Assembly: GCF_017309075.1 (NCBI RefSeq)
Contig: NZ_JAEMGS010000005.1
Location: forward strand, 1 to 64,000
Source of the DNA: Motiliproteus sp. SC1-56
GTDB lineage: Bacteria > Pseudomonadota > Gammaproteobacteria > Pseudomonadales > Balneatricaceae
Direction: 5' to 3'
DNA: 64,000 nucleotides
Shown here: piece by piece, positions 56,193 to 64,000 of the stretch
Layout of the letters: each line of letters starts with the position of its first letter
How positions within the stretch are numbered: the stretch's first letter is position 1
The notes under the pieces: model-generated
Told to the model about the DNA's origin: nothing
Databases searched by the model: none
What the model saw: only the letters and a program-made list of their open reading frames with translations
Made by a program: the position numbers and the translations under genes

Positions 56193-57689
56193 ATGACCAC
56201 CATCGGACACCTGATCAACGGCGAAATCGTCACCGAAGGCACCCGCAGCCAAGCGGTCTACAACCCCTCCACCGGCGAGACCAGCAAGCAAGTGGACCTG
56301 GCTTCCAAGGCCACCGTCGAGCAGGCGATCGCCTGCGCCCAGGCGGCCTACCCCGAGTGGCGCGATACCCCGCCCATCAAGCGGGCGCGGGTGATGTTCA
56401 AGTTCAAGGAGCTGCTCGAAGCCCACGCGGACAAAATCTGCCAGCTGATCGGCGAAGAGCACGGCAAGATTGCCCACGACGCCATGGGCGAGCTGCAGCG
56501 CGGCATTGAGAACGTCGAATACGCCTGCGGGGCCCCCGAACTGCTCAAGGGTGAGCACAGCCGTAACGTCGGCCCCGGCATCGACTCCTGGAGCGAGTTT
56601 CAACCGCTGGGCGTGGTGGCCGGCATCACCCCCTTCAATTTTCCCGCCATGGTCCCCCTGTGGATGTTCCCGATGGCGATCGTGTGCGGTAACTGTTTTG
56701 TGCTCAAACCCTCCGAGCGCGACCCCGGACCCACGCTCTATATCGCCCAGCTGCTGCAGGAAGCGGGGCTGCCGAACGGCGTCTTCAACATGGTCAACGG
56801 TGACAAGGAGGCGGTGGACACCCTGCTGCACGACGCCCGCGTCAAGGCGGTCAGTTTCGTTGGCTCCACCCCCATCGCCGAGTACATCTATACCACCGCT
56901 TCGGCCGCGGGCAAGCGCTGCCAGGCCCTGGGCGGGGCCAAGAACCATGCCATCGTGATGCCCGATGCCGACATGGACAACGCCGTCAATCAGCTGCTGG
57001 GCGCCGCCTTTGGCTCCTCCGGCGAGCGCTGCATGGCGCTGTCGGTTGCCGTCGCCGTGGGGGATGCCGCCGCCGATACCCTGGTCAGCAAGATGAAGGC
57101 CGCCATGGTCAACCTCAAGGTCGGCGCCTTCTGCGACAGCAGCAACGACTTCGGCCCATTGATCACCCAGGCGCACCGGGAGAAAGTGGTCGGTTACATC
57201 AACAGCGCCGAGGAACAGGGCGCCGAGGTCGTGGTCGATGGGCGCAATCCCCAGGTGGACGGTTACCCCAGCGGTTTCTTCGTCGGCGGTACGCTGATCG
57301 ACCGCGTGACCCCGGAGATGGTCAGTTACAAGGAAGAGATCTTCGGGCCGGTGCTGCAGGTGGTGCGCGTCGACACCATGGAGCAGGCAATGCAGCTGAT
57401 CAACGACCACGAGTACGGCAACGGCACCTGCATTTTCACCCGCGACGGTGAGGCGGCACGCTACTTCTCGGACCATATCCAGGTGGGCATGGTGGGCATC
57501 AACGTGCCCCTGCCAGTACCGGTGGCCTATCACAGCTTCGGCGGCTGGAAGCGCTCGCTGTTTGGTGACCTGCACGCTTATGGCCCCGACGCCGTGCATT
57601 TCTACACCAAGCGCAAAACCATCACCCAGCGCTGGCCTTCGGCCGGGGTACGTGAAGGGGTTTCCTTCTCCATGCCCACGATGAAATAG
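56193..57689 (+). CDS. Methylmalonate-semialdehyde dehydrogenase, MmsA/DddC-like
   Basis: A 498-residue CoA-acylating aldehyde dehydrogenase. Diagnostic parts are GVVAGITPFNFPAMVPLWMF, LKPSERDPGPTLYIAQLLQE, QALGGAKNHAIVMPDADMD and the catalytic Cys in FGSSGERCMALSVAVAVGD. It converts (methyl)malonate semialdehyde to propionyl- or acetyl-CoA with NAD. It is 38 bp after the iron-containing dehydrogenase, with AAGAGG upstream. In DMSP-degrading marine bacteria the same pairing is dddB-dddC. Valine or beta-alanine breakdown is the alternative. Confidence 0.93.
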   Translation: MTTIGHLINGEIVTEGTRSQAVYNPSTGETSKQVDLASKATVEQAIACAQAAYPEWRDTPPIKRARVMFKFKELLEAHADKICQLIGEEHGKIAHDAMGELQRGIENVEYACGAPELLKGEHSRNVGPGIDSWSEFQPLGVVAGITPFNFPAMVPLWMFPMAIVCGNCFVLKPSERDPGPTLYIAQLLQEAGLPNGVFNMVNGDKEAVDTLLHDARVKAVSFVGSTPIAEYIYTTASAAGKRCQALGGAKNHAIVMPDADMDNAVNQLLGAAFGSSGERCMALSVAVAVGDAAADTLVSKMKAAMVNLKVGAFCDSSNDFGPLITQAHREKVVGYINSAEEQGAEVVVDGRNPQVDGYPSGFFVGGTLIDRVTPEMVSYKEEIFGPVLQVVRVDTMEQAMQLINDHEYGNGTCIFTRDGEAARYFSDHIQVGMVGINVPLPVPVAYHSFGGWKRSLFGDLHAYGPDAVHFYTKRKTITQRWPSAGVREGVSFSMPTMK

Positions 57690-57716
57690 TCCCTGTCGCC
57701 CCCGAGGGGACCTTTA

Positions 57717-57753
57717 GGTCATGCCGGCGCAACCGCCGGCACGACCCTTTTTT
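57717..57753 (+). terminator. Rho-independent terminator after the dehydrogenase pair
   Basis: GGTC-A-TGCCGGCG, loop CAAC, CGCCGGCA-C-GACC then C and T6. It begins 27 bp after the MmsA-type stop and separates the dehydrogenases from the IclR gene. TATAAT at 57771-57776 likely serves the IclR gene. Confidence 0.92.
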
Positions 57754-57806
57754 CATGGGAAGCGGCTTCCTATAATGGCCGACCGATTTACGCAACAGGC
57801 AGCAGC

Positions 57807-58586
57807 ATGGCAACGCAACGCAGAGAAAAAGGCTCATCCATCGTCCGGGTCCTGGAGATCATCGAGGCCATCTCCCGGGCGGAACGCCCCCTGACCCCGG
57901 GCGACCTGTCGCTGCAGCTCGACATCCCCAAGCCCAGCGTGCACCGGTTGCTGCAGCAGTTGGAGGCGGAGGGCTTTGTGCAGACCAACATGCGCGGCCA
58001 GTTGGTACCCGCCGACCGGCTCCACGACATCGCCCTCGGCATTCTTTACGCCAGCCGCTTCAAGGCACAGCGACAGGCGATTCTCAAGAACCTGGCTGAC
58101 AAGATCGGCGAGACCTGCGGGATCGCGATTCCCGACGGGGCCGAAATGATCTATTACGACCGGGTCCAGACCAACTGGCCCCTGCAGGTCCACCTGCCGG
58201 TAGGCAGCCGCACCCCGGTCTGGTGTACCGCCAGCGGCAAGCTCTACCTGAGCTCACTGCCCCCGGACCGGCGTCACCGCATTCTCCACAACCTGCCGCT
58301 GGAGAAGCGCGCCCGCAACACCCTCACCGACCCGGAGGCCCTGGAAGCGGCGCTGCGTGACATTGCCGACCAGGAGCGGGGGCTCGATAACGAAGAGTTC
58401 GTGGACGGCATGGTCGCCGTATCGGTACCGATTTACGACCCTTCCGGGCGCTTGTTCGCCTGCCTCTTCACCCACGCACCAATTCTGAGAAAAAGCCTCA
58501 AAGAGCTGCTCGACTACGAGCCCCTGCTGCGTCAAGCCGCGGTCGAGCTAGGCGAGCTGATCGGCGATCAGGACGCCAGGGAATAA
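57807..58586 (+). CDS. IclR-family transcriptional regulator
   Basis: A 259-residue regulator. The N-terminal winged helix has VRVLEIIEAISRAERPLTPG, then DLSLQLDIPKPSVHRLLQQL. The C-terminal effector domain has ASRFKAQRQAILKNLADKIG and VGSRTPVWCTASGKLYLSSL, then EFVDGMVAVSVPIYDPSGRL. It lies directly after the dehydrogenase operon, the likely target through the two CGATACAA palindromes. The effector may be 3-hydroxypropionate or acrylate; this is inference. Confidence 0.92.
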   Translation: MATQRREKGSSIVRVLEIIEAISRAERPLTPGDLSLQLDIPKPSVHRLLQQLEAEGFVQTNMRGQLVPADRLHDIALGILYASRFKAQRQAILKNLADKIGETCGIAIPDGAEMIYYDRVQTNWPLQVHLPVGSRTPVWCTASGKLYLSSLPPDRRHRILHNLPLEKRARNTLTDPEALEAALRDIADQERGLDNEEFVDGMVAVSVPIYDPSGRLFACLFTHAPILRKSLKELLDYEPLLRQAAVELGELIGDQDARE

Positions 58587-58644
58587 CCCACCAGCCGCCC
58601 TCCCTCCAGAGGCAAGCCGTACGGCGACCCCGGAGCGTGAGGCG

Positions 58645-58684
58645 TTATGGGCTCAGCCCCCTTTTTATGGGCTCAGCCCCCTTT
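58645..58684. repeat. Perfect 20-bp tandem duplication
   Basis: TTATGGGCTCAGCCCCCTTT occurs twice back to back. The second copy contains the stop codon of the TusA-like gene, so the duplication copied the gene's end. Each unit contains GGGCTCAGCCC, a small palindrome. Confidence 0.9.
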
Positions 58685-59083
58685 ACAGCCCCGGTTGCTG
58701 AAATCCAGCCGCTCGGCCTGGCCCTCGATGGCGGTGAAGGTGATCCGCACCCGCTCATCCTTAAGCCGCTCCACCTGCCAGTCAAAGCAGCCCCGAATGC
58801 GCTCGTAGAGCCCCTCGGGTTCGAAGCCGTTGACCATCACCAGGCGCGCCCCCTCGCCCAGGCTCTGCTGCAGGCCCGCCATGGCGTTGACCATGGGGAC
58901 GGGGCAGTGGCAGCCGGTGCTGTCAAACTCGAGATACCGCTTCCCGTCACGGCTGTAACGGCGAAAATCCAGGGTTGCGCCGGGAATCCGGCAGTCGTTA
59001 TCGCGCATGATGATGACTTTGCACTCCGTCGGCGGGCCCGCGCAATGGCACAGGCGCCAGAGGTTGATATCGATAACCCGCAC
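58673..59083 (-). CDS. TusA-like sulfur-carrier-type protein, divergent
   Basis: A 136-residue cytoplasmic protein. The centre YLEFDSTGCHCPVPMVNAMA, then LQQSLGEGARLVMVNG, matches the TusA fold with its CPxP loop, though TusA's glycine-leucine is replaced by GCHCPVP with two cysteines. The N-terminus adds a Cys-rich section (RLCHCAGPPTECKVI). It has extra Cys at 31 and 133. Sulfur transfer is suggested by family only. GTG at 59083 with GAAGGG six bases upstream; ATG at 59008 is the alternative. Confidence 0.6.
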   Translation of the reverse strand: MRVIDINLWRLCHCAGPPTECKVIIMRDNDCRIPGATLDFRRYSRDGKRYLEFDSTGCHCPVPMVNAMAGLQQSLGEGARLVMVNGFEPEGLYERIRGCFDWQVERLKDERVRITFTAIEGQAERLDFSNRGCKGG

Positions 59084-59419
59084 CAGACGCCCTTCGCGCA
59101 GGGGCTGGAGCGAGGCCTTAAAGGGCGGCTGACCGCCGTTTTGCGAATCCTATTCTACCCCCCCCAGCCCAGCCGCCAACCATCTCTGCGCACCGGGGCG
59201 TTCCCGCCCAACGGGGCAAGGCGGCTCAGTCCGCCTCCCGCACCCGAAGCCAAAAGCCTGGGCCGTCGGCCGCGTTCGGTCACGGGCCGGTCAAAGAAGC
59301 GCCCAATCATCTCGGTTTTTACCCGATCGCAAGTGATCGGTTTGCGGCCTCTGCACGTAATAGAACCAACACCGAATTAGCTGACGCAATGACCGCTGAT
59401 AAAAGCGATAGAGGAGCAA
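59084..59419. other. Intergenic region before the DUF6482-like gene
   Basis: A 336-bp gap between divergent genes. Open frames cross it but none has gene-like features. A purine-rich GAGGAG site of the next gene is at the right end. I see no clear promoter or repeat. Confidence 0.5.
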
Positions 59420-59695
59420 ATGACCATGAGCCTTTCTCAAAACACCACTGCCGAAATACTCAGCTACGCCGACAGCAACCACTACCTGGTGCTGATTGCC
59501 CGGGAGGGCGAGCCCGCAGTACCCGTGATGTCACCCGACGAACAGGGGCCGATGCGTTTTCGCGGGCTGGCGGCGGCCAAAAGCTGGCTGCGCGATCAGG
59601 GTTTCGCCGAGGCCTACCTGCGCATGGAGACCGCTTACGACGAGATGATCGACGCGCCGCGGGAGCCCGACCGCATGCGGCTCTCAATCCACTGA
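59420..59695 (+). CDS. Small DUF6482-like protein
   Basis: A 91-residue protein: NHYLVLIAREGEPAVPVMSP, RFRGLAAAKSWLRDQGFAEA, YLRMETAYDEMIDAP. This layout resembles DUF6482, small proteins of unknown function in pseudomonads and relatives. GAGGAG precedes two possible ATGs (59420, 59426). Family match is tentative. Confidence 0.65.
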   Translation: MTMSLSQNTTAEILSYADSNHYLVLIAREGEPAVPVMSPDEQGPMRFRGLAAAKSWLRDQGFAEAYLRMETAYDEMIDAPREPDRMRLSIH

Positions 59696-59699
59696 TTCG

Positions 59700-59723
59700 A
59701 GGCCCCGCTCGCCGGGGCCTTTT
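59700..59723 (+). terminator. Short terminator hairpin
   Basis: AGGCCCC and GGGGCCT form a stem followed by TTTT, just after the DUF6482-like stop. The T run is short. Confidence 0.65.
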
Positions 59724-59748
59724 ACGCCTTGACCAAGAGGATTAGACC

Positions 59749-60186
59749 GTGCTTTGGCAACGCCTAGGCTATGCGGGGCTGCTACCCTTTGTGTTCGCCC
59801 TCGCAGCGCAGGGGCTGGGCTGGCCAGCCTCGCCTAGCGAGCTGTCCCCGGCGCGGGTGTTTATCGCCTACAGCGCCATTATCCTCAGTTTTCTTGGCGG
59901 CACCCTCTGGGGCCGGGAAATCGACCGTTTTCCCCACTCGGCCCGCGCCCTTGCCCTCTGGGCCAGTAACGGTTTCGCCCTGCTGGGATTCGCCGCGCTG
60001 CTATGCGCTGAACTCCAACTCGCCACGGTGCTGCTCGGATTAGGCTTTGCCGCCCTCTTCTACACGGAGCTCCGTTACCTCGGCTTGCGCTCGGAGGCCG
60101 GAAGCTACCAGCGCCTGCGCCGCAACCTGACCGGCGTGGTCTGCCTGCTCCACGCTGTCCTGTTAGTGATGCTCACCCGGGGGTGA
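59749..60186 (+). CDS. DUF3429 membrane protein
   Basis: A 145-residue protein with about five short membrane helices. Typical DUF3429 segments are LGYAGLLPFVFALAAQGLGW, RVFIAYSAIILSFLGGTLWG and a C-terminal YQRLRRNLTGVVCLLHAVLL. Unknown function. Start GTG at 59749 with AAGAGG upstream. Confidence 0.85.
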   Translation: MLWQRLGYAGLLPFVFALAAQGLGWPASPSELSPARVFIAYSAIILSFLGGTLWGREIDRFPHSARALALWASNGFALLGFAALLCAELQLATVLLGLGFAALFYTELRYLGLRSEAGSYQRLRRNLTGVVCLLHAVLLVMLTRG

Positions 60187-60516
60187 CGAACGGGCCCCGT
60201 AGCGAACGTTGGGCGACATGGAGCCAGGGACCCGCCGTCCCATTGTTAATTGCAAACCGCAGGCCAAGCGGGCATTTACCGTAGCGCGGGGCTTTCCACG
60301 CCGCGCTGGCAGGCATCCCTGTGCCCTTTCGAACAAACCAGCGCCCGGAACAGCCCCAATGTCGCCTTTGCCACCCGCCATGGGCATGACTTGGCGGCGG
60401 CAAACATGCAATTAAGTTTTACTATCACACAAATCAAATCAATCAATTTCAAAAATCAACTGCCGCCGCTTAACCTAAATCCCGTGTTCAACGTTCATTC
60501 CTGCAAGGAGATCCAC
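60187..60516. other. Upstream region of ahpC
   Basis: A 330-bp gap that becomes AT-rich toward ahpC. The expected OxyR pattern (ATAG-N7-CTAT repeats) was not found by eye. No gene seen. Confidence 0.5.
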
Positions 60517-61083
60517 ATGTCCAGCTACATCAATCAAGAAGTGAAGCCCTTTACCGCCACTGCCTTTCACAACGGCGAGTTTGTCCCGGTGTCCGACGAG
60601 AACCTCAAGGGGCAGTGGTCAGTCGTTTTCTTCTACCCGGCCGACTTCACCTTCGTCTGCCCGACCGAGCTGGGCGACCTGGCCGACCATTACGCCGAGT
60701 TCAAGGCGCGTGGGGTCGAGATCTACGCGGTTTCCACCGATACCCACTTCACCCACAAGGCGTGGCACGACACCTCGGAGACCATCGGCAAGATCGCCTT
60801 CCCGATGATCGGCGATCCCACCGGCACCCTGACCCGCAACTTCGGAGTGATGATCGAGGAGGCCGGCCTGGCCGAGCGGGGCACCTTCGTGATCGACCCG
60901 GAAGGCAAGATTCAGATCGTCGAGATCAATGCCGGCGGCATCGGCCGCGATGCCAGCGAGCTGCTGCGCAAGGTCAAGGCCGCCCAGTACGTTGCAGCCC
61001 ACCCCGGCGAGGTATGCCCGGCGAAATGGCAGGAAGGGGAAGAGACCCTGGCCCCGTCGCTGGACCTGGTCGGCAAAATTTAA
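60517..61083 (+). CDS. ahpC: Alkyl hydroperoxide reductase subunit C (peroxiredoxin)
   Basis: A 188-residue typical 2-Cys peroxiredoxin that reduces hydrogen peroxide and organic peroxides. The peroxidatic Cys is in [20 protein letters not shown] and the resolving Cys in [11 protein letters not shown]. coli AhpC has 187 residues. AAGGAG lies seven bases before the ATG at 60517. AhpF, its reductase, follows by 81 bp. Confidence 0.97.
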   Translation: MSSYINQEVKPFTATAFHNGEFVPVSDENLKGQWSVVFFYPADFTFVCPTELGDLADHYAEFKARGVEIYAVSTDTHFTHKAWHDTSETIGKIAFPMIGDPTGTLTRNFGVMIEEAGLAERGTFVIDPEGKIQIVEINAGGIGRDASELLRKVKAAQYVAAHPGEVCPAKWQEGEETLAPSLDLVGKI

Positions 61084-61106
61084 CGCCGCAGAAGCATGTA
61101 GAAAAA

Positions 61107-61127
61107 GGGCCCACCCTCCGTGGGCCC
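61107..61127 (+). repeat. Hairpin between ahpC and ahpF
   Basis: GGGCCCAC, loop CCTCC, GTGGGCCC: a perfect 8-bp GC stem with no T run. It could act as a partial terminator or 3'-end stabiliser that makes more AhpC than AhpF. Confidence 0.7.
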
Positions 61128-61164
61128 GCTTCAAACAACGGATCAGCAACCAGGGGACACCGCC

Positions 61165-62748
61165 ATGTTAGACGCCACGCTTAAACAACAACTGGATACC
61201 TACCTCAAGAATCTGGTTAACCCCATCGCCCTGCAGGTGTCCGGTGATGACAGCAAGAAGGGCAAAGAGCTGCGCGCCCTCGGCCGCGACCTTGAAAGCC
61301 TCAGCGACAAGATCACGGTCAGCGAGGGTAGTGACCAACGCACGCCCCTGCTCGCCATCGGCACCGAGGGCGAAGCGCCGCGCATCCGCTTCGCGGGCGT
61401 GCCCCTGGGACACGAGTTCACCTCCCTGGTGCTGGCGCTGCTGCACAGCGGCGGCCATCCGCCCAAGGTGGACCCGACCCTGAAGGCGCAGATCGAGGCG
61501 CTGGAGGGTGAATACCGATTCCAGACCTACGTCTCCCTCTCCTGCCAGAACTGCCCCGACGTGGTGCAGGCGCTGAACCTGATGGCGGCGCTGAACCCGA
61601 ACATTCAGCACGAGATGATCGACGGCGCCCTGTTCCAGGATGAAGTCGAGTCACGCCAGGTGATGGCGGTACCGGCGGTATTCCTCAACGACGCCCCCTT
61701 CGGCCAGGGGCGCATGTCCCTCGAAGAGATCCTGGACAAGGTTGACGCCTCCGGCGCCGACCGCAAGGCCGAGGCGCTGAAGGACGTCGCCCCCTTCGAC
61801 ATGCTCGTGGTGGGCGGCGGCCCCGCCGGCGCGGCCGCGGCCATCTACGCGGCCCGCAAAGGGATTCGAACCGGTCTGGTGGCCGAACGCTTCGGCGGTC
61901 AGGTGATGGACACCGTGGGAATCGAGAACTTTATCTCCGTTCCCTACACCGAAGGCCCCAAGCTGGTGGCGAGCCTGGAAGAGCACGTGAAGGATTACGG
62001 GGTCGAGATCATCGCCGGTCAGCGCGCGGCCGGGCTCACCGCAGACGGCAGCGTGGCGGTGGAGCTGGCCAGCGGCGCCACCCTGACCAGCCGCGCGGTG
62101 GTACTGGCCACCGGCGCCCGCTGGCGGGAACTGAACGTGCCCGGTGAGCATGAGTACCGCGGCAAGGGCGTAGCTTACTGCCCGCATTGCGACGGCCCCT
62201 TGTTCAAGGGTAAGCCCGTGGCCGTGGTGGGGGGCGGCAACTCCGGGATCGAGGCCGCCATCGACCTGGCCGGCATCGTCGAGCACGTGACGGTGGTAGA
62301 GTTTGCCGACAGCCTGCGCGCCGACGAGGTGCTCCAGGCCAAGGCGCGCGCCCTGCCCAACCTGGAGATCGTGCTCAACGCCCAGACCACGGAAGTAGTG
62401 GGGGACGGAAATAAAGTGGTGGCCCTGCAGTACCGGGACCGCGCCAGCGGCCAGGATCACCGGCTCGAGGTGGCGGGAATTTTCGTCCAGATTGGCCTCG
62501 TGCCCAACACCGACTGGCTCAAGGCGAGCGGCGTGGAGCTGAACCGCTTTGGCGAAATTGCCGTCAACGACCGCGGCGCGACCAACCTGCCAGGGGTTTA
62601 CGCGGCGGGCGATGCCACCACGGTTCCCTTCAAGCAGATCATCATCGCTATGGGGGCCGGCGCCGGCGCAGCACTGGGTGCCTTCGATCACCTGATGCGC
62701 TCAGCGCCGGTTGAGTCAACCGAAGAGCAACCCCGACTGAGAGCCTGA
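61165..62748 (+). CDS. ahpF: Alkyl hydroperoxide reductase subunit F
   Basis: A 527-residue flavoprotein that passes electrons from NADH to AhpC. The N-terminal double thioredoxin fold has the [15 protein letters not shown] disulfide. FAD binding is at [20 protein letters not shown], the second redox pair in [20 protein letters not shown], the NAD-binding [15 protein letters not shown], and the C-terminal [20 protein letters not shown]. Start ATG at 61165 with GGGGA upstream. Confidence 0.97.
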   Translation: MLDATLKQQLDTYLKNLVNPIALQVSGDDSKKGKELRALGRDLESLSDKITVSEGSDQRTPLLAIGTEGEAPRIRFAGVPLGHEFTSLVLALLHSGGHPPKVDPTLKAQIEALEGEYRFQTYVSLSCQNCPDVVQALNLMAALNPNIQHEMIDGALFQDEVESRQVMAVPAVFLNDAPFGQGRMSLEEILDKVDASGADRKAEALKDVAPFDMLVVGGGPAGAAAAIYAARKGIRTGLVAERFGGQVMDTVGIENFISVPYTEGPKLVASLEEHVKDYGVEIIAGQRAAGLTADGSVAVELASGATLTSRAVVLATGARWRELNVPGEHEYRGKGVAYCPHCDGPLFKGKPVAVVGGGNSGIEAAIDLAGIVEHVTVVEFADSLRADEVLQAKARALPNLEIVLNAQTTEVVGDGNKVVALQYRDRASGQDHRLEVAGIFVQIGLVPNTDWLKASGVELNRFGEIAVNDRGATNLPGVYAAGDATTVPFKQIIIAMGAGAGAALGAFDHLMRSAPVESTEEQPRLRA

Positions 62749-62790
62749 CGCCTGGCTCAGGCCACGAGCGCCTGAGGGCTGTCGCCAATA

Positions 62791-62827
62791 CGACAAACCG
62801 GGCCATCACGCCCGGTTTTGTCGCTTT
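62791..62827 (+). terminator. Terminator after ahpF
   Basis: CGACAAACCGGGC, loop CATCA, then GCCCGGTTTTGTCG followed by CTTTT. It begins 42 bp after the ahpF stop and also serves the convergent gene on the other strand poorly. Confidence 0.8.
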
Positions 62828-62854
62828 TGCCTCCGCCGCTTTCAAAGCGGCTTA

Positions 62855-63262
62855 TCAGCCGCCGTCGCAGGGATCGTCTCGACGGGGACAGACCTCCAGG
62901 TTCCCCTCCGGCACCCCGGAGAGCAGACCACTCAGGACCGCCGGTTCAAACCCCACCCAGCGTCGCTGGCCCAGGCGCATCAGGGGACGACGGATCAGTA
63001 ACGGGTCGGCCACCAGCAGTTTCAGTGCAGCCTTGGCATCCAGGGACTCGGGTACCACCTCGCCCCGCTTCACCGCGGGGGCGCTGCGGTTGAACCACTC
63101 CGCCACCGGCCGCCTGCCAAAGTAACGACGCAACCGCGACGGGGTCCAGGGCTGGGCCAGCAGGTCATGCACCACCAGGTGATGTCCGGCCTTTTCCAGC
63201 AACTGCTTCTGACGGGCATTGCCCGCACAGCCCGGCTTTTCGTAAAACTCAATCACTGCCAT
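62855..63262 (-). CDS. ArsC-like nitrogenase-associated protein
   Basis: A 135-residue ArsC/Spx-fold protein: MAVIEFYEKPGCAGNARQKQ, LLEKAGHHLVVHDLLAQPWT, RRYFGRRPVAEWFNRSAPAV and DPLLIRRPLM. This pattern is the nitrogenase-associated subgroup related to arsenate reductase (TIGR01616), usually found in or near nif clusters. The CAGN motif replaces the usual CxxC/CxxS. Its ATG overlaps the upstream gene's stop by one base. Confidence 0.85.
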   Translation of the reverse strand: MAVIEFYEKPGCAGNARQKQLLEKAGHHLVVHDLLAQPWTPSRLRRYFGRRPVAEWFNRSAPAVKRGEVVPESLDAKAALKLLVADPLLIRRPLMRLGQRRWVGFEPAVLSGLLSGVPEGNLEVCPRRDDPCDGG

Positions 63263-63462
63263 CAGCCTTTGGCCTCTTTCAACGCCCGAGCCGCCTCCCG
63301 CCATGCCTGGCACGCCCGGTAGGTGGATTCAGCCACCGCTGGCAGTTCCTCGAACGCGGCGGGCAGCCGCTCTTCAGCCAAGTCGTGCAACTGCATGGCC
63401 CATTCGCCGGCAATGCGTTTGCGCTTCTTAACTTCTTTCTCCAACGTCGAAATATCGTTCAT
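63262..63462 (-). CDS. CCE_0567/DUF683-type small helical protein
   Basis: A 66-residue two-helix protein: MNDISTLEKEVKKRKRIAGE, WAMQLHDLAEERLPAAFEEL, YRACQAWREAARALKEAKG. This is like the CCE_0567 (DUF683) family, a Rop-like helical hairpin often encoded beside nifX and nitrogenase-accessory genes. The open frame extends 57 bases further upstream but the ATG at 63462 gives the family length. Coupled to the ArsC-like gene. Confidence 0.75.
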   Translation of the reverse strand: MNDISTLEKEVKKRKRIAGEWAMQLHDLAEERLPAAFEELPAVAESTYRACQAWREAARALKEAKG

Positions 63463-63636
63463 GAGATCTGGCTTCCACCCGGTATTCACTATGCTCAGTG
63501 CTTGCAGAACAACCTGCAAACACTATGCCGGAAGAAGGAGGTGGCCTTAAGCGTGCGAAGGACAGGGTGTGCAAGCAAATAAACCGGCGCGGCGGGGAAG
63601 ACTGCGGGGCCAGCCGGGCCTGAGGCCCGCCCTAGA

Positions 63637-64000
63637 TCAGGGCGTCTTGTTCTGCTTGGACTGCTGCTTATCGCGAAAGAACGCCGGCCTGCGAAACAGC
63701 GGGCTGCCAACGACCGGGGGGGCACGCGTGCCGGTGACGCCGGCGGTCAGGGTCAGGCGCATCGCCTCCTCCATGCTGATTTCCAGCGGGGTCAGCGCAC
63801 TGCGGGGCATCAGCACCGTATAGCCGCCGATCATGTAGCTCATCGGCAGGTAAACCAGGATATGGTCCGGCTCACGCAGCCCCTTGGGCAGGTTCTCCTC
63901 CACCGTCTGAGTCACGAAGCCGATCAGCTTGATCTCGCCACCGCCCATCGAAACCGACACCACCTGGTCAAACTCCTTTTTGGTGGCGGGGGAGAAATAG
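63637..64000 (-). CDS. DUF502 membrane protein, 5' end beyond the window
   Basis: Only the C-terminal 121 codons are inside the window; the frame is still open at base 64000. The visible sequence YFSPATKKEFDQVVSVSMGG, IKLIGFVTQTVEENLPKGL, DHILVYLPMSYMIGGYTVLM and ISMEEAMRLTLTAGVTG is typical of DUF502. Normal members have two N-terminal membrane helices that would lie upstream. The tail ends in KQQSKQNKTP. Function unknown. It is 175 bp upstream of the nitrogenase-associated pair on the same strand. Confidence 0.8.
   Translation of the reverse strand, partial: YFSPATKKEFDQVVSVSMGGGEIKLIGFVTQTVEENLPKGLREPDHILVYLPMSYMIGGYTVLMPRSALTPLEISMEEAMRLTLTAGVTGTRAPPVVGSPLFRRPAFFRDKQQSKQNKTP

Noticed and set aside
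60187-60516. OxyR operator upstream of ahpC
   Set aside because: The spaced ATAG/CTAT pattern was not found by eye, so no site is claimed.
1-64000. CRISPR arrays, tRNA or rRNA genes, insertion sequences
   Set aside because: No regularly spaced repeats, no tRNA-like cloverleaf with CCA end, no transposase frame or paired terminal repeats were seen.

Overview
The window is a chromosomal segment of a GC-rich, Gram-negative bacterium, most likely a marine or sediment gammaproteobacterium of the Oceanospirillales/Pseudomonadales kind. That placement is inference. It rests on an E. coli-type napFDAGHBC operon, RecBCD, Cti fatty-acid isomerase, OmpW, a phasin, three chemoreceptors and FNR/Anr-type sites. 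The gene set describes a motile, facultatively anaerobic cell that respires nitrate, probably stores polyhydroxyalkanoate and copes with redox stress. Two genes of nitrogenase-associated families near the right edge hint at diazotrophy. No tRNA, rRNA, CRISPR array, complete insertion sequence or phage was seen.

Layout. 1-500: a low-GC Coa1-like small gene followed by an attC-like half site, then the nap terminator. 500-6730: complete periplasmic nitrate reductase operon on the minus strand, with a perfect FNR box upstream. 7030-12130: Cache chemoreceptor, endonuclease IV, Aer-like receptor and a small exported protein. 12180-17190: PQQ-type sugar dehydrogenase, Vgb-like propeller, then HlyU-like and modABC molybdate transport genes. 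17290-25000: BaiN-like flavoprotein, an unknown protein, a 57-residue Cys-rich protein, TetR-type regulator, phasin, lipoproteins, aminotransferase and ferritin-like protein. 25020-33890: recC-recB-recD with translational overlaps. 34080-45890: DUF4112, TspO, thioesterase, DASH-like cryptochrome, OmpW, exported MsrAB, a third chemoreceptor, a metal-flavoured small-protein cluster, a YihY-type protein, DUF1499 and an AlkA-type glycosylase.

46020-48080 holds a three-gene run with a Tat-exported aldo/keto reductase between two membrane proteins. A NYN-domain protein and Cti follow. After Cti the base composition drops: a second, diverged copy of the last 17 codons of cti lies 270 bp downstream, next to an AT-richer MBOAT acyltransferase / SGNH hydrolase pair that looks transferred. 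At 54700-58590 an iron-containing alcohol dehydrogenase, an MmsA-type dehydrogenase and an IclR regulator form a module resembling DddB/DddC (3-hydroxypropionate to malonate semialdehyde to acetyl-CoA). Two matching 17-bp palindromes flank its promoter. The right end carries a TusA-like protein, DUF6482-like and DUF3429 proteins, ahpC-ahpF, the nitrogenase-associated pair and a truncated DUF502 gene.

Connections. Molybdenum links NapA, ModABC and possibly nitrogenase. FNR-type boxes upstream of nap, ompW and the third chemoreceptor suggest a shared low-oxygen regulon. Redox defence is represented by AhpCF, MsrAB, Nfo, AlkA and RecBCD. All functions are read from sequence motifs and family knowledge; no database search was run.
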